DNA from: Trema orientale
Taxonomy: Eukaryota > Streptophyta > Magnoliopsida > Rosales > Cannabaceae
DNA length: 64,000 nt
Reading direction: 5' to 3'
NCBI GenBank assembly: GCA_002914845.1
Contig: JXTC01000259.1
Span: 108,717 to 172,716 of the forward strand
Part shown: piece after piece, positions 48,350 through 58,438 of the stretch
Numbering within the stretch: position 1 is the first letter of the stretch
Layout of the letters: the number at the start of each line of letters is the position of its first letter
Translations under genes and position numbers: made by a program
The notes under the pieces: generated by a model
What the model was told of the DNA's origin: nothing
What the model saw: only the letters and a program-made list of their open reading frames with translations
Database searches by the model: none

Positions 48350-49195
48350 TGACTGAATTTTGAATAAGAAAATTAGGCGTCTATGACCTTTTCAGAAAAG
48401 CATTGAAAATTTATGGTGGACTTAGTTTTTTATTGAGCTGGTATCGCATTTTTTAGAAAAATGCCACTGTTTAATTTTTTTTTAAAAAATAACATTTTTT
48501 AAAATAGTTACTAGTAACCGGTAATCAGTTTTTGAGCATGGGTAACTAGTAATTAAAGGTATTTATAACTAGTATATAACTAATAACTGGTAACTATTTT
48601 TAGACACTGATAACTAGTACCTATTTTAAAATTGGTATTTTTTTAAAAAAAATTTTAAAAATAATATTTTTCTAAAAAAAAGGTACAAGAACTGTAAAAA
48701 AAATTGACTCACCATATTTTGGAATAACTTAGCTCAGTACCACCTTTTTTTCCCTCAGTAATTAAATCTACTACCATAAAATTTTTTTAAAATGAATTCT
48801 TGACGATTTTGACGGATTCTTGAACGATTTTTGATGTCAGCGGCGATCTTGATGGATTATTGATGAATTTTTGACGAATTCTTGACGATCATGATGAATT
48901 CTTGATAGATTCTTGACATTGACGGCGATCTTGACGGGTTCTTGATGAATTATTGACAAATTCTTGACAATCTTAATGGATTCTTGACAGATTCTTGATG
49001 TCAGTGGTAATCCTGATAGATTCTTGATGGATTCTTGATGAATTCTTGACAGATTCTTGACTAATTTCCTCCTAAAAGTGGTAGAATTTAATAGTGATAG
49101 TAAATTTAGTTAAACATTTGAAAAAAATGATAATTGTCTACTTAACCTATGTTTTTGTAATTCTTGTTTTGTTTTTGTATGTAAAAGTGTTAAGA
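48350..49195. repeat. Family B quasi-palindrome, copy 4 (inverted), split by a family C insert
   Basis: 48350-48722 carries the ACTAGTTACCAGT-type core and ends at ACTCACCATATTTT. The remaining end of the unit (TTTTTGTAATTCTTG, AAAGTGTTAAGAAC) resumes at about 49148. Compared with 14890-15300 this is one B unit in reverse, interrupted between those points. Confidence 0.65.
48735..49130. repeat. Family C array (GATTCTTGAC words) nested in a family B copy
   Basis: About 25 imperfect copies of a 10-12-base word, GATTCTTGACGAATTCTTGA, with CAGCGGCGATCTTGACGG variants. It is flanked by inverted arms CTACTACCATAAAA and AAAAGTGGTAGAATTT. There is no frame of note. Confidence 0.7.
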
Positions 49196-49550
49196 ACTCA
49201 TTTTGGATCATAGTTTAAAAAATTGCCGTTTTTCAAACACTGTTAAATAATAACCGAATTTTGAAAATTATTTAAAAAATGATCATTTTTCATATTTAGT
49301 ATATCAAAATATATTGATTTATTTTTTAGAAGTTGATTTAATTTTTAAAAAATTGATTTACTTGGTTGACTAACTTTTCGACCAATTTTTGGCCCAAAAC
49401 TTAGTATATGACCAACTCAAAAATTTATAACTAAATCTCTAACTTATTTAATGATAAAAATAGAAATAAACTATAACTTTTAAAATATGAAAATCTACTT
49501 AAACCAATTTAAAAATTGGTTATCCACCTAATTTTCTCTTGTTATATAAA
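49195..49550. repeat. Partial family F and family G copies
   Basis: 49195-49370 resembles the reverse of 9690-10040 (TATATTGATTTATTTTTTAG words). 49380-49545 ends ATCCACCTAATTTTCTCTTG like 31571-31865. Confidence 0.4.
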
Positions 49551-50801
49551 TACTTTCGATTTTCACGAGTTTTGTAACCCACGCTTTTACTGTGGGTCAT
49601 GTTAAATTATGATATGAGTAGAATGAGTTAATATATGAAATATGATAGATTATTATATTATATAAATAGTTATTTATGAAATAGTGGTTATATTATTTAT
49701 AATAAGTGATAAATGTTTATAATAAGATGATATTTGTCTAAAAATATTATAGAATATTGTTTTAAACATTACAAAATGTTATTGTAATAAAAGTGATTGA
49801 CGATTTGTTTTATAACTTTTGCTTTGCTTTTTTCTCTTGTTATCCTTCACTGCAGTCAAAAAAATAATTTTTTTAGAATAGGAAGAAAAAATAAAATACA
49901 ATTATGTGTTTATTTAAAAAAAGAAAAGGTATTGAATTTTTTTTATTAAAATATAACGTATTTATTTTTAAGTGTAAATAAATTAATCACCTGGTTGATT
50001 TTCGTTTCTTTGATCCTTCTACTGATGCTGTTTCTGATATGAAATTCAAAAAATTATTATTGCTTAAATAATAATATAGAAATTAATATTAGTTAATATA
50101 TATAATTAAGCTAACTATATTTTTGTCTGGTTGTCTAAACTCATATTAATCAAAGAGAAAAAGAAATATTTTCATTCGATGAAGAATTAAAGTCGTTTAG
50201 TCCAAATAAACAAAATATTAAATTATACATGTAATAAATTTGGATACATAATAAAAATAATATTTTTTTGACAATTTTACAACTATATAATAATTTTACA
50301 ACAATATAAACCTATTTTACTGCTTTCCTTGTCCTCTTCCATACTAAGATCTTCACCCTTTTCTTTATCCATCAAAGCAGCAATGTTTTTGACTACTAAT
50401 CGCATATGACTAATTTATTATTTCTTATAATTATATAATATCTCTAGATAAATATATCTAAATGAATTCAAAAATGGAGAAAAACAATATCTGGTTCAGA
50501 TATATAAGTGTATTATCAATATATGGCCAATTTATTTGATGATGCAGTTCCAAATGTTTATCTGGCTACCTAAAAAATTAATAAATATATTTCTGGCACC
50601 CAGATTAACGCATGGAAAATTATCAATATAATAAAAAATCTACCATATATATTATACAAATCAGATAATAGGAAGAAAATCATAGAAGTATAACCTAAAA
50701 CTGCCCAAAAACTACCATATGAATAAAGGCCGAAAAAAGAAGAATTAATATATAGAAGAATACTCAAGCATGATCATAAAAAAAGAGAAGAAGAAGAAAG
50801 C

Positions 50802-50802
<1 letters not shown>

Positions 50803-50895
<93 letters not shown>

Positions 50896-50907
50896 NAAAA
50901 AAAAAAA
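50803..50907. repeat. 105-base poly(A) tract with one ambiguous base
   Basis: A's are uninterrupted except for an N at 50896. The length and the N suggest an unresolved homopolymer in the assembly. The phenylalanine-rich minus-strand frame across it is meaningless. Confidence 0.95.
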
Positions 50908-53213
50908 CTCTAAAATGAATTAGATTTATTATACAGTAGGAAAAGCCATTGTACACAGTAATTTCTAGGCAGTTGGTACACTACTCCATATGACAAAAAA
51001 ATCACCACTCATCATCGCCAAATATATAGGAAGTTATAAAACAGAATTAAGAAGGACCAACACAGAATTAAGAAAGACGAAAAAATAGAAGAAAGAAAGG
51101 TTGAATACAAAAAAATTAACAGAAAAAGAGATAAAATAACCGAGAAAATAGAAAGACTCAATAGAAGTACAAAATAAACAAATGTCTCAAATACAGAAAC
51201 ACTAATTGACTACGATTTATTTCATATCAACAATATAGAGAATAAACACTAATTAATAACAGAACAAAATATAGACATAACTTAAAAAAATATCAAAAGG
51301 TGAAAACACATAACAAAGGATGGTAAATATGTAAAATACTTGAAATGCTTCCATGAAATGCCCCCCAAACCAACTTTCAGAAAAAGTACAAATTATACAC
51401 ATAGCATAGAGGATAAAAGAACAATAAATATAACCAATGAAGGTAGCAATCGTTTCAGTAAGCTGTAAGTGAGTAAGAAGGTAAAAGAAGTGGAGTATGA
51501 AAAATATAGGTAGTAAACTCAATATACGTAATTTAATAACAACAAACGATATTTATAAAGCATAATCAACGTAAAGATAAACAGGTGGCAATATTTGCAA
51601 TTAAGACACAATAAATATATATATATATATTAGAGGAAAAAAAACAGAATTCTGCTGAACACGAATAGCTAAAATAAAAAAAGAGTACAAATAAGAATTA
51701 TATTACTAAAATATAAAAAAAGACTAAAATTAAATTTTTCAAAAAAATTCCCTCACTTTTCTACTCTGTTTCCTTTTTTTTTTTTTTTACCTTTTGCTTT
51801 TTTCTCTCTTTTTCCCCCCAATTTAAATAATATAAAAAAAATCAATAGCGCATTAATTAAATTTGTACGAACAAATTTGGAATCATAAATACAAATAAAT
51901 AGATCATTAAAAGCAATACCATATCTAAAGTAGAGAATAAAAATATGAAAAAAAAAACAAAAAAAAAATAAAAGAATCAGAAACTTACTCAATAGAAAAC
52001 TCCAAAAGAATATTAAAAAAAAAAAAGTTCACCACCTTTTTCCTCTCTGTTTTGAATCATTTTTTTGATTCTCTTTTTTCTTTTCCTTTTTGGTAAAAAT
52101 AATCCAGTAATATCATAACAGCATTTAATTACTCTGTGTACGAACAAAACTAAGATTATAAATACAAATATACAACTAATCAAAGAGAAGAGTAGAGCCC
52201 AAAATTAACATTAAAAAATCTAATAAAAGTAACAAATATCAAACAAAACTAATTATAAAAGAAGGAAAAAAATTTCCTTATATTTCTTCTATGCTTTAAA
52301 TTAACTTTTCTTTTCACGCTTTTGCCTCCTTTTTTTCTTTTTTGCCCGAAAATAATAGCATCAGAATATCAGAAGAGCATTAAATGAATTTATGGGCCTT
52401 AAATTATATATAAATGCAAATAGACAGATTATCAGGGGAAAAAATGCAACTCATAATTAAAATCATAAAATCCTAAACAAATAATAAATATCAGATGAAA
52501 AGAGAACAAAAAACACGAGAAATACTTCCTAAAATACTCAAGAAATTCAAATAAACAATGTTAAAATAATTGAGGAAATAATAATACTTAAATAATCAAA
52601 ATACTCAAGCTAAATAAACAAAACCCGAAACTCAGTTTTTAAGTAACAAAGCCCAGCAAGATCCATCAACCATTAAGCAGAAGCCCACATGAACGACCCA
52701 AAAGCCATAGAACTCAGAAGACGAAAGCATTCAACCAGGACCAAAAAATGCAACCAACAAGCATTGTCATGGTAAAGACGTATTGAAAGGACATGAAAAC
52801 CAAGAAAACCAACCACAAAACAACAGACCTACAAGAAGAAAAAAATACCAGAGAAAGAGATAACATCACCGCACGAAATTATATCCAAATCAAAGCCAAC
52901 GAACGAACCATAGATCCAAGTCAGGAAGCCACAAATCTGAAAATAGAAGATAAAATGAAGATAAATAAATACCATATCCAAGAACAGAGAAAAGAACAAC
53001 CTAAAAAATAAAAGAAATAAAGCACAGATCTGAAAAAGAAAGACAAAACTGAAAAAAGGAAAACACAAAAAGAAAAAAGAAAAAAAAAACGGAAGAGAAA
53101 AGAAACCTAGATTGAAGAACACAGAAGAGGACCACCCAAAAAAACAACAGAAACAAAGAATAAAGAGAAACGGAACAGAGACAGAGAGACAAATCCAAGA
53201 GAAAATGAACTGA

Positions 53214-53214
<1 letters not shown>

Positions 53215-53250
<36 letters not shown>
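53215..53250. repeat. (GA)n microsatellite in Helitron B
   Basis: About 18 GA units, in the same relative position as the (GA)n run at 56847-56877 in element A. Confidence 0.95.
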
Positions 53251-53252
<2 letters not shown>

Positions 53253-53449
53253 TTATTGAAATGGAAGAGCACCGGACAATATAAGGCGGAGTAACCCATG
53301 ATAGGTGAAATGCCGAAAAAATCACACCTATATAAGAGCCCACCAAAAACAACTTGAAGGCTAAAAACATAAATATACACGACTTGTGTCAAATTACCAA
53401 AAAACCGACCCACCTATAACCCCTACCATGACAGCCCAAGGGCAAAACT

Positions 53450-53688
53450 GTAAAAGCATACAACTGAAAATGAAAAAAAAAGGGGAAAAAAATGGGTACT
53501 ATTCTTTCTACAGTAAAAATAGAGTATATAAACAGTAATTTTTTCCTCATCTTTAGTATATATAATGTAAAAGCATACAACTAAAAATGAAAAAGAAAAA
53601 AGAAAAAAAAATGGGTACTGTTCTTTCTACAGTAAAAATAGAGTATATAAATAGTAGTTTTTTCCTCATCTTTAGTATACACGAGTTT
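53450..53688 (-). repeat. Tandem duplication of the Helitron 5' terminal block
   Basis: Two units of about 119 bp, each containing GTAAAAGCATACAACT, ATGGGTACT, TTCTTTCTACAGTAAAAATA, GAGTATATAAA and CTCATCTTTAGTATA. Each unit carries a full element 5' end. Confidence 0.85.
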
Positions 53689-55753
53689 TTTAGTCCGCGC
53701 TTTGCTGCGGATTAAATACGGAATATAATAAATTGATAATAAAATATTTATTATATTATTTATAATAGTTAGTAATTTTTTATAGTACTATAATATTTGT
53801 TTGTAATAAAATATTTATTATATTTAAATAATATATAAATATATACAGTGTTTGGCTCAGATATGTAGAAATATTATCAATCTATGACAAATTTGTAAAA
53901 TAATGCATTTCAAAATATCAATATAACTACCTAAGAAATGGTCTTCTATTTATGGAAGAAAACTATTTCTGACAATTACATAGGCATAGAAAACATTACC
54001 AATGTATAAAGAAAACTGCCATATATATTATACTTATACTAATCAAATAAAGGAAAAAAAATCATAGGAGTACAATGCAGTAGTGCCCAAAAACTACCAG
54101 GTAAATAGAGGTAGGAAAAAAAATCAAAATTCACAGAAAAAAAGAACAATTTCAAAGATGGAAACTGAGAAACAATATTTAAAAATAGGAATACATAAAA
54201 TTTAAACTTATCCAGAAAAATAAAACAAAATCATACTTTGTTTTGAAAAGTTTCATATTAGATCTTTTTAAAAGAGAAAACAGAAACTAATATATATATA
54301 AGCAATTTTTGGACTATTGATATATTATTCTATATCATAAATAAGTGAAAAATAGTCATCATTGCCAAACATATAAAGAACTTTAAGAGATGATTAAAAA
54401 AAATGTAAACAAAATTAAGAAAGAGGAAGAAAAGGGTAAAAAAAAAGAAGCTGAGCAAAAACGTTAAAGAAGAGATTGCGAAAAATGTACTTAAAAAAAA
54501 GATATATAAAATTCAAACTTATCTATAAAAACAAAACAGAATTGTAAAAAGATATTTTATTTCTAAAGCATTTTAATATTTTCTCTTTTTAAAAGAAAAG
54601 GCAGAAAGCCAATATGCACGGCAATTTTCGGGTAACTAATATATTACTCCATATGATAAATAATTAAGAGCTAATCATCATCGTCAAATATATAGGAAAC
54701 TATGAAAGATGATTAAAAGAGATCTAAACAGAACTAAGAAAAAGGACGAAGAAAAAAAGAATAAGAGAAGGTTGAATAAAAAAACTCAGAAAAAGCAGAC
54801 AATTAACGAAGACAAAAAGGAGTAAAAAAAAAAAAAGGCTAGACTAAAAGACTGAACATAGATAAAAAACCAAAAAAAAAAAAAAGTGAAGAGAAAGACA
54901 GATAATTGACAAAGGCAAAAAAGAGTAAAAAAAATATGCTAGATTAAGAGACACGATATAGATACAAAAAGAGAAACGATATCAAATATAGAAAAATTAA
55001 GAGAAATATGAAAACATTTTATAATATCTACCACAAATAGGAAGAAACAAAAATTCAAACAGAGAAAATCCAAAACACATAGTACATATTAATTAATGAC
55101 ATTACAAAATATAAGCAAATTCAGAATCAGTAGCATTTAATAAAATACATAAACAATGTATAGTGTTTAATACAATAACAAAAGAGTAAATGTTCTAACT
55201 GTATATAAGCATAACATATAATAGACATTAATTGATAACAAAACAGAATATAGTTATAACTTTAGAAAGCAAAAACGTAACAGAACATATCAAAAATTTA
55301 TGATACCTGAAATACTCAGAAAAGCAGCCTTCAAAACTACTTTAGAAAGGCAGAGATAATATAAACAGCAGCAAAGAGGATAACAACACAGCAAATACAA
55401 TAAGAAAGGGTAGTAGTAAATGAGCAAATTTTGAGTAAGAACAAAGACAGAGATAATAAGGATAGATAAACTATGGTCAATAATTAAGAGTACATATAGG
55501 CAAACAACAGTGAGAAGAATATAAAAATTATTAAAAGAAAAGGAAAAATGAAACACACGGCAATATCTAAAAGCAACAGATAATAAAAACAAATATATTA
55601 GGAGAAAAACAAAAGTACAAAAACTTGGTCAGTACGACAATTTCAGGAAAACAAAAAATAAAGATAAGCAATATGTCATTAAAATATATAAAAGAATTCT
55701 AAAAATATATTTTAAAAGAATTCTCTAATTTTTGTGTTTTGTTTTTTACTTTT

Positions 55754-55923
55754 GCGCGTCTACAGTAAGGGCGCGCCTACGTAGGGCCCTGTCTATTCAC
55801 CGTTGGATGAGAATCTGTATATAAATAGATTCTCCACAGATTCCCGTTATTCCCCACAGATTCTCATCCAACGATAATTAAGGCATGACCCTACGTAGGG
55901 ACGTTCCTACCGTAGCCATCCCC
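55754..55923. mobile_element. 172-bp MULE-type MITE, copy 3
   Basis: Same orientation as copy 1: GCGCGTCTACAGTAAGGGC at the left, CGTAGCCATCCCC at the right. The flanking 9-mers TTTACTTTT and TTTGTTTTT match at 7 of 9 positions, a worn target duplication. It is inserted in Helitron-like element A. Confidence 0.85.
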
Positions 55924-56839
55924 TTTGTTTTTATTCTTTTACTTTTTTTTTTTCTTGATCTGAATAATTCAAAAATATCAAAAGAGCATTAAATGCATTT
56001 CTGTATACAGCTCCTAAATCATAAATGCTAATAGATACATCATCAAAAGTAAAAACAAATATCATGATTAACACAAAAAAAATCTTAAAAAAATAATAAA
56101 CAACAAAAAAATAAATAAAACGAAAAAAACGGGAGGAGCATCCGCCAGAATACTCTAGAAATCCAAGGACGCCAGAATACTCTAGAAATCCAAGGATATC
56201 ATAATAAAATATATTCAAATCAGTACACGTACATAAATATGCACATACGTATTTCTACAAAAGTTATAATAGGAAACAAAAAGATAAAAATACCACAGAA
56301 AGAGAATTACATAAAACCCACCCTAAACCACAAAATTGACAATCGAAAGACACTCATCAACCCAATAATTAAAGGCCCATATGAACGGCCCAAAACACAA
56401 AAAACTGAAAAACAAACAAAACAAACAATAGCCCAAAAACATAATCACCGAACGCTACCACACCAAATGAAAATTAAAAAAAATACAAATGATTTCATGC
56501 ATAAACACACATAGATAAATGTTAAATAAACGGTGATGAAGAACAAATAAAAAATCGGGAAAAAATAATTATTATAAAAAAAATTAAAAAATGAAAAAAT
56601 TACCAATCAAAGGGAGGAGACCGCCACAGGAAGAAAAAGATCCAGAACAGCAAAAAGATACTGGAGTCTAGATCTAAACAGTTGAGTCTACACCAAAAAA
56701 CAAAAGATTAAACAGGACAAACGCAAAAATTAAAGAACAGAGAATAAAAGATGAAAAAAAAAGCCCCAAGTCGAAGAACACCGAGCAGAAGAGATCCAAC
56801 AGAAAGCAAGAATAAGCCATGATATAGCAAAACAAAATT

Positions 56840-56846
<7 letters not shown>

Positions 56847-56877
<31 letters not shown>
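56847..56877. repeat. (GA)n microsatellite in Helitron A
   Basis: About 15 GA units. Confidence 0.95.
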
Positions 56878-56879
<2 letters not shown>

Positions 56880-57285
56880 CTCGAAGAAGGGGAAAAGAAA
56901 TCGGATCAATAACAGGGAGAAGAGAGGGAAACATCCATCGAAAAATAAGAAAACCAAAGAGTCTCAAGCTGCGTAATCAAAGCCTGGATTAAATGACCAA
57001 AAAACCCCTACAAAAACCATTCAGCTGCATCATCAATAGGAGGGCTATTTTGGAAAAACAAAAAAGGTGAACGATCAAAAGACTAAAAAGTCACACCCGT
57101 AAAAATACCATAAACAAACTTTAAAGGACAAAAATGTAATAATAAAACCGTACAAAAACCAGGGGAAAAAAAGGTAAAATAACCCACTGAAAAAAAAACA
57201 AAAAAAGAAAGACTTTGAGATGTTACTGTTTTTTGTACGGTAAAAGTAGAGTATATAAACGGTGATTTTTTGCTCAACTTTAGTT

Positions 57286-57507
57286 AGGACTTATAGAAAT
57301 AGGACCAAATTTTGGGCTCAATTTCCTTTTATCAAATGTTATAAAAAAATATTCAGTATATATGTATATATACTAAATGTAAAATTTTATATATTAAATA
57401 TAAAAAATTATATACTTAATATATAATAATTAAAATTAATAAGTGTAAAAATATATATACTTAGATATTTAGTTATAAAATTTTAAAAATAAACCTAAAT
57501 TTCTCTA
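57286..57507. repeat. Family G repeat, copy 3
   Basis: Begins GGACTTATAGAAATAGGACC and ends CCTAAATTTCTCT. It is close to 31571-31865 and abuts the 5' end of Helitron-like element A. Confidence 0.65.
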
Positions 57508-57509
57508 AT

Positions 57510-57680
57510 GATAATGGGTGGCCCAGCCGGTCAAGCCCATTTAAGTTCGAGCCTTCTATTTCTGGGCCTCAGACTCAGTCCTAAAGTCTCGTGACACGTC
57601 AACATGTAATATGGCCCCAGATGACGTGGCCCCACTAAAACTCTTTTCCCTCGACGGACGGACAGGGTTGCTTGGTGCAT
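57510..57680 (+). promoter_or_regulatory. Probable promoter region of the flippase gene
   Basis: This is the only unique sequence between the family G repeat and the predicted leader. It carries TGACGTGG at 57622-57629 and ACACGTCA near 57594, both ACGT-core bZIP-type words. No clear TATA box is visible. Confidence 0.4.
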
Positions 57681-57788
57681 CCACACCAAGTCAACGGTGA
57701 AGACGCGCACAATTTAGAATTGCCGTCTCTCCTTCAACAGGGAAGCTAGAGAGAGAGGACCTTAAAGACGTTGATGAACAACCCCCAG
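57680..57788 (+). other. Predicted 5' UTR exon of the flippase gene
   Basis: Ends at a good donor (CCCCAG|GTATGA). The next acceptor, TTTCAG at 58325-58330, leads to the exon with the main start codon. An upstream ATG at 57774 opens a 21-codon frame that crosses this splice and stops at 58381, before the main start. The 5' limit is a guess. Confidence 0.5.
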
Positions 57789-58438
57789 GTATGATCGTAT
57801 ACCCATTTCCCATTCACTTCCCAATCAAAATTATTTATTTATTTTTATCATGCTTCTGAATAATTCGTTCAATCATTATCATTTCTCTGAAAATTTCATT
57901 GTTTTTTTTTTTATAATTAATTTCAAAAAATTTGGATGATCCAGTGAAGAAACCTTTTTTTTTCATTAATGGGTTCTCGATGTTTGATACGGATATGGGC
58001 ATAGCATATTAAATTCCGATTTGGGTTTGTCTTCTTGATTTGTTGGTTTCGAGTTTTGTTAATAGTGAGCTACAGTGCTCGGATTTTGAAATTTTTGATT
58101 GAACCAAATTTTGGGTTGCTTTTATTTTTTATTCTTATTGTTTACTGATTGTGGATTGTGCCCTTTATCCCATAAATTTTATGAGTGTGCTATATATAAT
58201 TATGGGTTTTGTTTAGATGTGCTAGACAGAGAATATAAGGGTGCTCATTATGCTGGATATAGTTTTCACCATGAGAAATATGAATGTAGTCTTATCTAAT
58301 TATCTTTGTTAGGGAAAAAAAAAATTTCAGGGATCAGGCTTGGGGCAATGTTTCTTGTGGCAGGATTCTAAATGCTGTTAGTTTTGTTGTGAACTTGGCA
58401 CAAGTACCTGAGCATGGTCACGTGCTTCTAATTTGACA

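Larger units (their letters stand above)
49566..53680 (-). mobile_element. Helitron-like element B (head-to-tail with element A)
   Basis: The minus-strand 3' end shows hairpin arms CCCAC / GTGGG, 8 bases, then CTCG followed by T, a variant of the Helitron CTRR end. The 5' end near 53680 reads TATACTAAAGATGAGG, then TATATACTCTATTTTTACTG. The same block appears at the 5' end of element A. The 5' region is duplicated (53450-53565 and 53566-53688). The interior shares long stretches with 53682-57286. A possible coding remnant (MRLVVKNIAALMDKEKGED, minus strand, around 50390-50290) is unassigned. No RepHel protein is seen. Confidence 0.6.
53682..57286 (-). mobile_element. Helitron-like element A
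   Basis: The minus-strand 3' end has hairpin CCGC / GCGG (CCGCAGCAAAGCGCGG), 9 bases, then CTCG and T at 53682. The 5' end near 57286 reads AACTAAAGTTGAGC then TATATACTCTACTTTTACCG, matching element B's 5' block. The interior is AT-rich with pieces homologous to element B, for example CTGCCATATATATTATAC-type sequence at about 54005. It contains a MULE-type MITE at 55754-55923. No transposase is seen. Confidence 0.6.

Noticed and set aside
50774..50956. Poly-phenylalanine frame
   Set aside because: It is a translation of the poly(A) tract on the other strand, with an ambiguous base.
52829..53413. 194-residue minus-strand open frame with Phe/Leu/Ser runs
   Set aside because: It arises from the CT-rich 5' zone and (TC)n run of Helitron-like element B. 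The composition is that of a leader, not a protein.
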